Shown here piece after piece: positions 23,201 through 34,139 of a DNA stretch of 64,000 nucleotides (positions are counted from its first letter, which is position 1; each line of letters starts with the position of its first letter). The translations under genes were made by a program, and so were the position numbers. The stretch comes from Valencia hispanica. Taxonomy: Eukaryota > Chordata > Actinopteri > Cyprinodontiformes > Valenciidae. The notes below the pieces were generated by a model. The model searched no databases. It was not told the origin of the DNA and worked only from the letters and a program-made list of their open reading frames with translations. The DNA lies in contig OY747705.1 in NCBI GenBank assembly GCA_963556495.2, forward strand, positions 10,210,501-10,274,500. Direction: 5' to 3'.

Positions 23201-25559
23201 CACTGTTAGAAATTACCAGCATTTCACAATAATTAACTGTATTATTTTACAGTAAATTGTTGTAATTAAGTTTCCCTGTAATATCACAATGAATCCCTGT
23301 AAAAACTATAGTATCCTTGGATTTTACAGCATTTTACTGTATATTTTACAGTAAAATCCTGCAATCTAAAACCTGCTGTTATATCACAACAAAGTCTGTA
23401 ATATCACAGCAACACAATCAAAAAACGCAAGACTTTCACAGCATTAAACAGTATTATTACAGTAAAATACTGTATTGAAATATGCCCTGGGAAGTCACAT
23501 GACATAGCAATGATGTGAGTTTCGCTATAACTTTTCATGTCACTATTACCGTTTAGACAAATCTAGTGTTTTTAAAGTTTGTAAAACAAATGATGGGACA
23601 AACATTACTACTTATGTACCCGCTTAAACAGGAATACAGGCGCGGAGTTGCAAAAATAAAACTTCCGCTACACTTTCCAAATAAAAGCACAGAGTAATTT
23701 AGGAGGTAAAAACTCGAAGCTTTGCTGTATGTGGGAAATAAATTGGTCTCCGAACCCAAAGACGTATTTTACGAGGATTATATGTATAAAAAGAAGGAAT
23801 TTGACTGTTTTAGAACCATATAGAGACTGCTTTTGGGGGTCAAGAAAGAGAGTTTGATGCTTGAAGTTGATGTAAGATTTTTTTGTTCAAATATTTAAAA
23901 TGCGAAATGAGTGATTAAATTATCAACAACTACTTTGTATGATTTACTACCTTATCCTAAATCCATGCTATTGTGTTTTACTACAGCCATGTGCCACTGC
24001 TGCAGATGTCAATACTGCAGAACTCCCCAGCACCACCTGCTTGATCATTACATTTCTAACTCATTATTTTGTTTTCATTTTAGAAATCTACATGATTACA
24101 ATACATAATTACAATAAGAATTACATTTGTATAGCCCTTTATATAAGTTGTGATGGGCCCACACCCTTTCTTTTTACACGGAGCAGCTGCTTTCTTCAGC
24201 AGCTATTACGTCTTCAACCTTGAGTATCCTGCTGCTGGATCGTCAACGCTGGAGTTCATTTAAAGGTATTTTATAAAGATCACATTTAATCTTGTAATTC
24301 ACATTATAGTACAGACTTCCAACTCAGTGATTGTCTTGAGACGCATTTCAGTGGCGGCGCACATTCATATGGCTGCTCATAGTAGAAAATCAACCACTTT
24401 GCCTCAGGCAAACCTGATCTAACAAGTTTGGATTATAAATCTATTAGGGTTTGTTGTGGGAAAAAGCACAGTTGAACATCTTGATAAATGCTGCCTGCAA
24501 CACATACTGTAAGTCTATTTAAAACTGAAACTATCTTTATTTATTAACAGGTGCTTCCTGGGCATCCATCCTGAAAGATACACAAAGACCAAGAAGCGGG
24601 CAACAACGAACCGTCATGTGAGCACCCTTTTGAGGAAACTTATTGACTTTGAGTGGGCATCATAGTTTTTTTTTTTTGCAACAGTAGTTGTTAGGCTTAG
24701 TTTTGAGTAGCCTAGTTCTTTTTAAAAAAATGTTTTTTAAGACAACTTTGCACTAAAAGATTTTTACACAACGCTGTTGCGTGTGGACTCATTATAATGT
24801 TTGAGACTGTGAGGAGCGCCTGAGCCCTTCACGACATCCCTTCATCGCCGTTTCCCTTCCTCTCTTATCTTGCCGTGAAGGACTCATTCCCACCCTGTCC
24901 ATTACTGTTATTGTGACACAGCTAGTTGAATGGTTAAATTGTGAGACAGGTTGTTGAATTGCAAGTTTGCACATTTTCTCTGCATTTCCTTCATTTTAAG
25001 ATAGCTTTTATAGAAAAGTTGAATTCATTGAATTCTTTAAGTTCTTGGCATCTGCTGTACATTGAAAAATATTCATTTGTTAATAAATATGCCATTGGGC
25101 TAACATTGACTTTACCTCAGAGGTGTTTGTTGTACAATGATTGTAAATTCACAGTAAATGGTAGCTTCATCTGTATTACTTTTACAGTAAATTACTGGAC
25201 AATTTTAGAATGACTTCCACAGTATACATTGTAAATTCACAGTAAATTATTGTCAACTTGTACAACACTTTCACAGTACACACTGTAAAAGTAGAGGGCC
25301 TTGTTGTAATGATATACAGCAAAAGGCTGCAATTCCCCAGTAATTTACTGCAATATCACAGTAATTGCTTTGTCAATGAAGCTGTAAAGTTACAGTATAC
25401 AGTTGTGCTTTTACAACAATGCATTGTAATATCACAGAAATACATTTACAGTAAATTGCTGAGTATATTTACAGTGATTTATTGTAATCCTTACTGTGAA
25501 AGTCATGCAAAACTTATCCAGTAATTTACTGTAAATTCACAATGAAAAATTTTACAGTG
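23201..25559. mobile_element. EnSpm/CACTA-like non-autonomous transposon
   Basis: Begins CACTGTTAGAAATTACCAG and ends AAAATTTTACAGTG, so the ends are CACTG...CAGTG. Subterminal regions (23220-23470 and 25130-25550) are packed with direct and inverted copies of 'ttacagtaaa' and 'actgtaa', a hallmark of CACTA elements, whose transposase binds subterminal arrays. The flanking Tc1 sequence is continuous if this 2359-bp block is removed. No transposase domain is visible in the interior. The expected 3-bp duplication is not clean (aca versus cag). Confidence 0.6.
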
Positions 25560-26261
25560 CAGGATTCAATGTATTTTATTAGGATTTTTTTGTAATAGAC
25601 CAATGCAAAGTAGCAAATAACTGTGGAAAAAATAAGGGCCGATGCTTTTTAAATGAAGATTTTCCTAAGAGATAGCAGCAAAATATGGTTATGTGCATAT
25701 GTATTCTACCTCTTGTATCTGTAAATAAAATCTAGTGAAACCAACTGCCTTGATAAATCGCCTAATTAATACCTGTTTGTACTTTTATCTCAGTATAAAT
25801 GCAGCTGTTCTGCAGAGGTTTCTTAAGAAACATTACAGAACAAACAGCATCATGAAGAAAGAGGAACGCGGCGGATAGGTCAGGGAGAACATTGTGTTTA
25901 ACAGTATGTTAAAGCAGGTTTATAAAATAAAACAATAGCCCAAGCTTTCAATTCATGAAAAAATTAAAACTCCCACAACTCCAAACCTACCGGGATGATC
26001 CTCCACTGACAGGGCAAGGTGAACATTAATGAGAGAAGCAGCTCAGAGGCTCATAGTAACTGGAGAAGCTGCAAAGATCCACAGCTCAGGAGGGACTGTG
26101 TGTTGACAGTACAAATATTTCTACATCATGTAGCCCACAAAACATTATGGAAAAGCTGCAAAAAGAAAGTCATTGGTTAAAGAAACCCATTAGTCATGAT
26201 ATTAGCAGTTTGGCACAATCCATTAGAGGGAACCAGCAAACATTGAAGAAAATGTTCAGGT

Positions 26262-26652
26262 TAGGGATGCACCGATATGAACATTCGGGCCGATATCGAT
26301 GTCCGATATCAATACTACTGCTATGCTTGATAACCCATATTTACCCATGTAATTTGTTTGATCTATATTTCTCTGCTTTATTGACAACATAAAGAAAAAC
26401 GACCACACAACCTACATTGCTTCTCTGCTTCAGTTAAACACCCCACAATCATATCTCTCTGTCACGTGACCAAACCAATACCCCATGACCAACCCCCTCC
26501 TCTTCATGAAATACAAACAGCAACAAGATGGAAATAAACATAGATTGTTAGTATCGGTTCCATTTTACTTATCGGACCAATTCCAGTATGTTAAAAAAAT
26601 GACAAACTTCAGTCGATGCCGAAGTTTGATGCCGATATGTTGTGCATCCCTA
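26262..26652. mobile_element. hAT MITE with near-perfect 8-bp target duplication
   Basis: Starts TAGGGATGCACCGATATG and ends CATATCGG-complement leading to GTGCATCCCTA, an 11-bp terminal inverted repeat. The flanks are gttcaggt (26254-26261) and gatcaggt (26653-26660), 7 of 8 identical. At 391 bp it is a non-autonomous hAT, inserted in the Tc1 transposase relic. Confidence 0.85.
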
Positions 26653-26892
26653 GATCAGGTTGTTTTAAAATGGAAAAGTTTGGCCCATACCCAAAATGCT
26701 GTGCGGTGGAAAACTAATCATTCCCATAGTGAAACCTGATGTCTGTATCCTGCTGTGGGGAAGCTTTTCTTCAGCAGGAAAGAATGATGGAGCTAAATAC
26801 AGAGCAATCCTGTAAGAAAACTTCTTAGAGGTGGCAAGAGACTTGAGATCACGATGGTGTTTCCCTCTAGAGTAACAAGGGAGTGGTTTAGA

Positions 26893-27427
26893 CACTGATT
26901 CTAAAGCTTTTTGTAACAAGTACCACATTAGTAAAGTTCCAGATTTTCCAAGTACCACCATCTTGACAGACGCGAAACCTTGGTACAACAGGATTTTGAA
27001 TACTTGGTCTGTTGAAAGTTGGAAAATTAGGCAGAAAGGTTAATAGAGGTCAAAATCACATGATGAAATCTGAGGTTTCTCACCAATTTAGACCTAAAAA
27101 TCCGAAATGCCTGCTGGCACATACTGTAATATTCAATAACAACAGCAGTAAAACCTAACAATTCAGTAAACTCGATCACTGAGCATTTCGATTAATGCAT
27201 CTCACTTGCAACTGGAATACCAGTTTGGCGTCATTCACAGATCCAGGTCCTGGCTTCAGAGGCAAGTGGAAGGCAGCATAAAAAGTTTCAATTTTCAACA
27301 TTTTCTTCACTTCTCTTTTGAAAAGAAGTGCATGATGAAGCCAAGATCGATGTGCTAATATTGTTGGCTGTTGGCCATTTTTGCCTGTTACCTTGCAAAT
27401 AGTTACTACCAATTTTCTTTCAATGCA
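26893..27427. other. Inserted DNA of unknown identity inside the Tc1
   Basis: Tc1 similarity stops near 26892 and resumes at 27953. The right half of the gap is an L2 tail; this left half (aagctttttgtaacaagtac onward) is not recognised. It may be a separate older element or the body of the L2 copy, though no reverse transcriptase words are seen. Confidence 0.4.
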
Positions 27428-27950
27428 ATTCAACTCAATTTGGTTTATTTATATAGCACCAATTTATAACAAGAACCAAGAAAAGTCATTTTAATTCATA
27501 CATCCCAATGAATCCTTCAGTTCATTATTCCAATCAGTCTTAAAGTTTTCTATCTAAGGAAACTCTGCAGATTGCATCGAGTCATTGACTTGCAGAATTC
27601 ACTCCTCCTGGACCAATATGTAGCGACAGACAGTCGCCTGCGTTGTGTCGTTGACTTCACAGCAATCCCCTCATACTGAGCAAGCATGTAACGACAGTGG
27701 AGAGAAAAAACTCCCCTTTAACAGGAAGAAACCTCCAGCAGAACCAGAACCAGGCTCAGTACGAGCGACCATCTGCCATGACCGACTGGGGGTTTGAGAA
27801 GACGGAGCAGAGACACAAAAAAGAACAAAAGAAGTGATATAAGAGTACTTTCTATGCCAAAGTAAAAAGTTGCTAACAGGACATGGAGAACTCTTTTTCA
27901 CAATGCCACCAAGGTGCCTAGGTACTACAAGAGGAACTTGTCCCACAGTT
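27428..27950 (-). mobile_element. L2-group LINE 3' end, family A
   Basis: Reverse complement of the family A 3' region: aactcccctttaacaggaag, aaacctccagcagaacc, gcgaccatctgccatgaccg, and the gtttatttatatagcaccaa tail at the low-coordinate end. Matches 50140-50540. Only the 3' untranslated part is present. Confidence 0.8.
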
Positions 27951-28150
27951 TGAGAATCAGCATATTCATCTATTAAATATAAATTAAATATAAAATGTCC
28001 CAGTCAAAGTCCAGCCCTACATCCAATCGAGAATCTTTGGCAAGAGCCACAAATTGTTGTTCACAGATGCTCTAAATTCAATCTTAATGAGCACAAAAAT
28101 TTAAATAATTCAGTCTGTAGTTCTGCAAAGCTGATAGATTGTTATAAATG

Positions 28151-29570
28151 CCACAATTTCCTATTTTTATTTGTAAAAAATATTAATCAAATACATTTAT
28201 TCTATTCCTTCCACTACTAAACCCCAATAATATACATTTATAAGGCACTGCAATAAGGGTGGCATGTCGACACGTTTATACGGAAAACTGGAAAGGTAAA
28301 TAGGCAAAAAGGCGAACAGCTGACCATGTTCAATGCCTGTGCAACAGCCTGTGTGTCTGTGGAGGGAAAAGTGTTTTATCAGGTGAAAAGGTTCCACATG
28401 AAAACATAAGCAGCAGGGAGGGCTTAATGTGAAATTCAAATACTGTCAATCGGTTCCCAGTGGCGACAATGTCAGCCCCGGCGCCGTATTAAAGCTCTGA
28501 TAAAACAGGTCTAAGTCCGGTGCAAATCCACCCTCAGTCGTTCACTGTGGCCTAGCAGTGCGTATCAGCCCGGACTGGAGCAGACACCCTCTTAGGGCAT
28601 CAGAAACTTAATAAGCACTTGGTCCCACTTAACACTAAGTGCTACCAGATATGTGTTTAATATCTTCTAGTCCGGGTAGTCGGGAGTTTAAGCTACAAAA
28701 ATGTCATTTCACGTCTGTAATCCTGTCTATTACTCAGAGGTTTTAGGGGTCTAGTTTTCAGGAGAACGCTGTCACATTTAGCGGGCAGAGAAAACCTTTC
28801 ACTATGGATCTTCATGGATACATCTTCTTTTTATTTCACAACTAAAAGGATGCTTGAAAGTAGTGTACTGAAAAGCAACAGAAGATGTGCTTCTCTCTGC
28901 AACTTGCCCCAGCCTGGAAGTGTTAGCCAATCTTGATCTAATCTAAAATCATAAATCTTGAAGCAAGATCTTGTGTTCGATTTGCTAAATGTACAAAATG
29001 CAGCAATTTTACCAAAACGAGTAACGTGAGAGAATCAGACAAAAAAGAAATACACAAATTTGTCCAAGAACTCATTAAAAGCTGTTACAAGTATTTATAT
29101 TAATTCTATTCATTCTTTAAATTTGGACAAGGACAAAAGTTGGTGGCACCAAGGACAGGATCCTGTACTGGATTTGGTTGGTATAGAACAAAGCTCAGAC
29201 TCTGATTCGGATCAGAAATCCACTATACATCTTATTTTGGGGCACCCTCAGTTGAGAGTGAACGGAAAGCCATTTGGAAGAGACACGAGCATAGGGCTGC
29301 AGTCTGCTATAACACAGGCCATTAATAATCAGATCATGGAAAGCACTTGGTTTAAGAAACCGGAAAATAACTCTTTTTTTTGTGTTGTGCACACACGATT
29401 ATGAGAACATGTTTTGAGCTGAATTATAAATGAGTCATATCAATAAAGAAAGGCAGTAGGCTAATGTTAGCCTATCACCTCAGCTAACATTTCCCTGTGC
29501 AGAGATCCCAGCAGAATGAGACGTGCATTGCTGAAGACTTTTTATGGCCACACCATGCAGAATCAGAACC
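28151..29570. other. Unique noncoding DNA, conserved-element candidate at 28440-28760
   Basis: 28440-28760 has balanced composition, few repeats and words such as gccccggcgccgtattaaag, and looks like a conserved noncoding block. An open frame of 114 codons at 29060-29404 (+) is not recognised; its acidic DSDSDQK stretch is unremarkable. A small palindrome (gctaatgttagc) lies near 29460. Confidence 0.35.
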
Positions 29571-29709
29571 CATCCATCCATCCATCCATCCATCCATCCA
29601 TCCATCCATCCATCCATCCATCCATCCATCCATCCATCCATCCATCCATCCATCCATCCATCCATCCATCCATCCATCCATCCATCCATCCATCCATCCA
29701 TCCATCCAT
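29571..29709. repeat. (CATC)n, the tail of a Rex3 element
   Basis: About 35 perfect CATC units. In the sense of the adjoining element (minus strand) they are GATG repeats, the known terminus of Rex3. Frames in it (Ile-His-Pro-Ser and Met-Asp-Gly-Trp) are artefacts. Confidence 0.97.
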
Positions 29710-30024
29710 TTTCTTTTGCTTATCCGGGGTCGGGTCGCGGGGGCAGCAGCTTAAGCAGAGAGACCCAGACTTCCCTCTCCTCAGCCACTTGGGCCAGCTC
29801 TACAGGGGGAATCCCAAGGTGTTTCCAGCAGAGAAACATAGTCCCTCCAGCATGTCCTGGGTCTCCTCCCGGTGGGACGGGCCCGGAACACCTCACCAGG
29901 GAGGTGTCCAGCAGGCATCCTGACCAGATACCCGAGCCACCTCAACTGACTGCTCTTAATGTGGAGGAGCAGGGGCTCTACTCTGAGCCCCCTCCCGGTT
30001 GACTGAGCTTCTCACCCTATCTCT
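29710..30024 (-). mobile_element. Rex3 (RTE-clade) LINE, 3' terminal part
   Basis: The sequence cacttgggccagctctacag, gaatcccaaggtgtttcc, catgtcctgggtctcctcc and cacctcaccagggaggtgtc is the antisense of the C-terminal coding and 3' region of fish Rex3 elements, as I recall them. On the minus strand it runs toward the GATG tail. The coding frame is broken by indels. The element is interrupted at 30024 by another LINE and continues at 30432. Confidence 0.8.
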
Positions 30025-30431
30025 GACCATCTGGTTTTACAAACTACAAAAACAAACTACAAATCCCGTGGTAAACGTGCTTTTACGTTTGTCGGACATT
30101 ATGGAACAAACTTCCACTTTTGGTGAGAGAATCCACCTCTGTAATTACTTTTAAATCGTGACAGAAAGCCCATTATTTTAACTTAACTTTCTGTGGTTGA
30201 CGTCTGTTTTATTGGTTGTGATCAAACTTTTTAGTATTCTATATTTTACTTCCAGTATTTATATTGTACTTTTACCCAGTTTAATTCGATGTTGGGATAT
30301 TTGCTTGTTGTTGTATTTTATTATTTTATTTTGTCTGTTTTCTTTCTCTATTTTACTGTACAGCACTTTGGTCAGCTGTCATGCTGTTTGTTAAAGTGCT
30401 CTATAAATAAACTTGACTTGACTTGACTTGA
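30025..30431 (+). mobile_element. L2-group LINE 3' end (ACTTG tail) nested in Rex3
   Basis: A decayed C-terminal WNKLPLLVRESTSVITFKS frame near 30090-30160 is followed by a 3' untranslated region. It ends tgtacagcactttggtcagc, gtgctctataaataaac and TTGACTTGACTTG. The same 3' end occurs on the minus strand at 31222-31300. Rex3 sequence abuts both sides (ctatctct on the left, ctaagggag on the right), so this is a nested insertion. The target duplication is at most a few bases. Confidence 0.75.
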
Positions 30432-30662
30432 GTCTAAGGGAGTGCCTAGACACCTTGCAAAGGAAACTAATTTCAGCTACTTGTATCCGTGATCTCATTC
30501 TTTTGGTCACTACCCAGAGCTCGTGACCATAGATGAGGGTAGGACCGTAGATCGAAAGGTTAATCGAGAGCTTCGCCTTTTGGCTCAGCTCTCTCTTCAC
30601 TCTGACAGACCACTACAGCGCTCGCATCACTGCAGACGCCACACCAGTCCGCCTAGCGAGAC
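30432..30662 (-). mobile_element. Rex3 LINE, upstream segment
   Basis: Continues Rex3: cttgtatccgtgatctcatt, cactacccagagctcgtgac, gagcttcgccttttggctca, then gcatcactgcagacgccac. On the minus strand this is the coding region N-terminal to 30024. It stops near 30662, where Rex3 is 5'-truncated. Confidence 0.8.
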
Positions 30663-31221
30663 TAACTATTGCAGAGACTAACAGGTTTGTCAGCAGTACA
30701 TCTCTTTCAGCTGACTTTAGTCATTCAGAACAACTTAAACTGAAAATGTTCATATTAGATGGATAAAACAATTTACTAGAGGATATTACCAGTCTATAAT
30801 ATTACAAGCGACTATTTTCATGTTTGGTGGGGTTTTGTCCAGCCGAACAACGCCCTCGTTGGATTTTGCATCAGACTGTTACTTTGCACAGCAGCATGTT
30901 GTACTTTTCCAGGTTTCATAGTCGTTTTAAAATTATCCTGGCAGATTTTTACAGCGTATATCTGACTAGCTTAATAGATTCCACCACTCTTTGGATGCAT
31001 TTACTTTTCATACAAGCACTAGCTAGCTATGACATGCTTCTATAACAGGTCAAATAAGTATTACCGATAACTATACATCACCTTACTTCAAAAACTGAAA
31101 AAACAATTTCATGTTGAAGTGATCTCCACCTGCTGGCACAGCATGGGTATTGCAAAGTTTTAAATTGAAATCCCATAGCTCATACAGATGGTGAATTTTA
31201 ATAAACGGTGGAAATAATATA
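30663..31221. other. Noncoding DNA
   Basis: No recognised feature between the truncated Rex3 and the next LINE. Confidence 0.4.
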
Positions 31222-32290
31222 CCATACCAGTTTGTTTATAAAGCACTTTATGCATGACATGGCAGTCAACCAAAGTGCTGTACAGAGGGCAAGGTATCAA
31301 CACAAGAAACACATTCAAAGACATACAAAATATAAAACAATTAGTATGTAGATAGAAATTAAAAAGCACAAAGATACACCCCACTAAGACAGAGTGTACA
31401 ACAGACAAAACCCAACAATAAAAACCAGGTAAGTTATGGGGAATTAAAAGCTAAGCTAAAAAAGTGTGTCTTTAAACAAGTTTTTAAACTATTTAAAGAG
31501 AGGGACTGCTTAACAGGGAGATGGAGCTCGTTCCAGAGTTTTGGAGCTTACACGGAGAAAGCTTGCTCACCTCGGGATTTAGAGCGCGCCTTTGGGACGC
31601 TCAAGAGAAATTGGTCTGCCGACCTGAGTGCTCGACAGGGAACAAGGGACAAGGCCATTTAAAGACTTAAAAACAAATAAAAGAACTTTAAACTGAATTT
31701 TAAACTGGGCTGGCAGCCAATGCAGTGATTTTAGAACGTGCATAATATGCTCCCTCCTAGCAGCACCAGATCCGTCTTAATTGAAAAGAAAAAAAACAGG
31801 ATCTCACTGTGGTGTTTATCTGTGAATCCATTTTAAGTGCTGAGTCCAGTTTGAGTCCAAGATTGGTGATGGACTGGCTGAGACATGAGGAAATGGAATA
31901 CAGGTCTATTAGGGGAATAGCACTATTCATATTAGGAGAAAACAGAACAGCCTCAGTTTTAGAATCATTTAAGTGCAGAAAGTTACCTGCCAGACACTCA
32001 TTGACATCAATATAGCAGTTAAAGAGTGACTGAAGAGAAGCATGAGGTTTGAATGGCACCTGTATCTGGCATTTATCTGTCATCAGCATAAAGATGTTAC
32101 TGGACATCATGCTTCCTAAAAATATCACCCACCTGGAGAGTGTATGGTGAAAATAAGAGAGGTCTCAGGATAGAACCCTGAGGGACCCCCCATGACAAAA
32201 GTGTAGATGATGACACACTGTCATCGAGCATCACACAAAAGCTTCGCTCCTGTAGGTAGGAGCGGAGCCAGTTATTCTTACAGACTGTGC
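31222..32290 (-). mobile_element. L2-group LINE with reverse transcriptase relic
   Basis: The 3' end at 31222 (minus: gctttataaacaaactg) matches the family nested in Rex3. Coding similarity begins near the 5' end: the frame at 32097-32290 reads NNWLRSYLQERSFCVMLDDS, then SWGVPQGSILRPLLFSPYTL, the reverse transcriptase template-grip motif GVPQGS. The YADD block follows in a shifted frame around 32060-32090 as a degraded YADDRQ. The frame at 31757-32128 includes NLGLKLDSALKMDSQINTTV and RSCFFSFQLRRI, the thumb-like region. Frameshifts and a missing endonuclease show a dead, 5'-truncated copy. Confidence 0.8.
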
Positions 32291-32299
32291 CAACTGTTC

Positions 32300-32446
32300 C
32301 AAATATCCATTCATCCATTGTCTATGCGCGCTCATCCTTGCAGGTTAGCACGCGGGTGTTATGCCTTTCTCCAGCAGTCATTGGATGAGAGGCGGTGTAC
32401 ACCCTAGACAGGTGACCAGTCCATCACAGGGCAACACACAGAGAAA
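32300..32446 (-). repeat. SINE-like retroposon 3' half, minus copy of an inverted pair
   Basis: Reads ccattcatccattgtctatg, then tggatgagaggcggtgtaca, ccctagacaggtgaccagtc and catcacagggcaacacacag. This is the antisense of the 3' half of an abundant fish retroposon with a GATG-type tail. A plus-sense copy of its body is at 62808-63108. Confidence 0.7.
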
Positions 32447-32500
32447 TATTTTTATTTTTTTTATATTTGGAATAGTGTGAAACCTGGGCTGATTTTCATG

Positions 32501-32613
32501 TATCTCTCTGTGTTGGCCCTGTGATTGGCCTATCAACCAGCGACACTCAGAGACAGGAACCAGTCTCTTGGTTGCCATGGACAGGATTAGGCAGGTTCAG
32601 ACAATGTATGGAT
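32501..32613 (+). repeat. SINE-like retroposon 3' half, plus copy of an inverted pair
   Basis: Begins tctctctgtgttggccctgt, continues gattggc...gccatggacaggattaggc, and ends ggttcagacaatgtatgg. It faces the minus copy at 32300-32446 across about 55 bp, so that cacacagagaaa and tctctctgtgt pair. Confidence 0.6.
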
Positions 32614-34139
32614 TAACCTTTTCACACCTTCTGCATTAATGAGGCAACGCCATAAAAAAGAACAAATATTTTTTCACTTTTTGTACTAACAGAAGCTATT
32701 AGTCATTACATAAATCTTAATGCATCAGCATAAAACCCAACTTCCTACCCCAATAGAATAATAGAGTGTTGGCTGATGAAGCTGAAAATCTAATCAGAAT
32801 CTCCTATTAATAGTTTGGGGTTCAAATATGGCTGATAATCTGGCTCAGATATGAAAAAAATGAAGCCATCTGCTTTATGAACAAATTGGGTTGACATTGT
32901 TTTACACAAAACTCCTGCTTTCTTTTGGTTTCCGACAGATAGAGGGCTGAAAATCCCTTTTTCTCTCATCCGAGACAGACACAAACAGTGCCTCTCTCCT
33001 CTTCTCCAGCATGCCTCTAATGCGTCCTAATCCTGGCTGAAGACAGACGCCGGTTGTGTGTGTAAGAAATATCTCTTTGCTTTTTCTGCCTCAGTTCATT
33101 ATTTTTCTTTCTTGTCACTTAGTGTGATAGGTTGGACAGAGGCGCACAGATGAGCACTGAAGACACAGTCACAAGGCCTTAATCTAGTCTTTAATGCGTG
33201 ACTTCAGAGATGTCATTTATCTTGTGACTGCAGCAGGCGTCCACAAAACTTTATCTCTAATAATATATTGATGGATTAAAGGGGTCAGGCAGGAGACCAG
33301 GCAAGAAAAATTGCTTATTGACATCAAAATACAGCGCCCCAAAACCTGATAAACATAGGGACAGGAGAGTGGAAGTCAGAGAGAGACGGAAAAGAGAGAG
33401 ATGAGGGAGGAGGGGGGGGATTGAGTTGGGGTATTGTGAATGTTTGCACCCGGTAATTTCCTTCCTTCACAAGAGCCTCTGGTGGTCTGAGCCCTCGGCT
33501 TGATAAAAAACCCCAGCCTCTCCTGCTCTCGAGCGAGGCACTGTGCAGTTGCCAAAAGGAAAAAGCCGGTGACTGCTAGGTCATTTCCACGTTTATCTTG
33601 ACATAAAGTCCCCCACTACCACCACCTCAACACCAACCCTTCTACACACACTCGTGCACATGCACACACAGCACTGCACCTTATTAATCACACTTAAGTG
33701 CCATGTGAGACTGGAGCACTCGTGCGAAGGTGACTGAAAGCAGGAACCTGAATGTGTGGCATTATCAGGAAAAGCACTGCTGTACAAACTTGGGAGACTA
33801 CCGGTTGTCTCCTCCATTTTGCCATTTCCCCACAGCTTTGAGAGGAGTGCATAGCGTTCTTTATCTGAGCAAATAGGACACTCTTTAGTCAGCTTGATGT
33901 TAGGATCCACATAAAACCCCTCGAAATATCAATTCATAGGTAGAACCCGGACAAATACAGTCAACTTTGACGAACAAGTTTTAGATTAAATTCTTCGGAA
34001 AGGTGTGCTTTTTGATAGCTGCACATAATTCTACTAAACAAAGTAAATCATTTTGGCAGTCCTATTTATTGGTTCATTATTTTTGTTCAAAATGCCAATC
34101 ACAAAGAGGGCTGGAGTATAAATTACTAAAAGAATTGAC
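32614..34139. other. Unique noncoding DNA, conserved-element candidate at 33400-33600
   Basis: No gene is recognised. 32985-33240 and 33420-33600 have balanced composition and lack repeat words. A 105-codon minus frame at 33593-33910 has no domain. Confidence 0.35.

Larger units (their letters stand above)
25850..28140 (+). pseudogene. Tc1 transposase pseudogene, split and decayed
   Basis: Tc1 transposases are about 340-residue DDE/D enzymes that cut and paste their own element at TA. Here the reading frame is recognisable only piecewise: helix-turn-helix region (about 25875-25960), spacer, then V-K-P-D-V-C-I-L-L-W-G-S-F-S-S-A-G near 26729-26780, the block upstream of the second catalytic aspartate. 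The aspartate-containing stretch itself (usually QQDNDPKH) has been deleted between about 26865 and 26885. The C-terminal SPDLNPIENLW region is represented at 27985-28040 as a decayed form. Frameshifts, stops and two internal insertions rule out function. Confidence 0.65.
23138..28150 (+). mobile_element. Tc1-like transposon stretched by three insertions
   Basis: Starts after TA (23136-23137) with CAGTGACTTGCAAAAGTGTC and proceeds through known Tc1 landmarks in order. They are: left terminus to 23200; continuation caatgtattttattagg at 25568; N-terminal domain region about 25850-26010; central region to 26261; catalytic-domain part 26661-26892; C-terminal part 27953-28140 (gtcccagtcaaagtccagcc; ctgcaaagctgatag). 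Gaps are filled by the elements at 23201-25559, 26262-26652 and 26893-27952. The right terminus is not found. Confidence 0.75.

Noticed and set aside
29060..29404. 114-codon plus-strand frame
   Set aside because: No recognisable domain, no promoter or splice context, and a length possible by chance in AT-rich DNA; kept only as a remark.
29480..30002. Frames with Ile-His-Pro-Ser or Met-Asp-Gly-Trp repeats, up to 152 codons
   Set aside because: Translations of the CATC run plus antisense Rex3.
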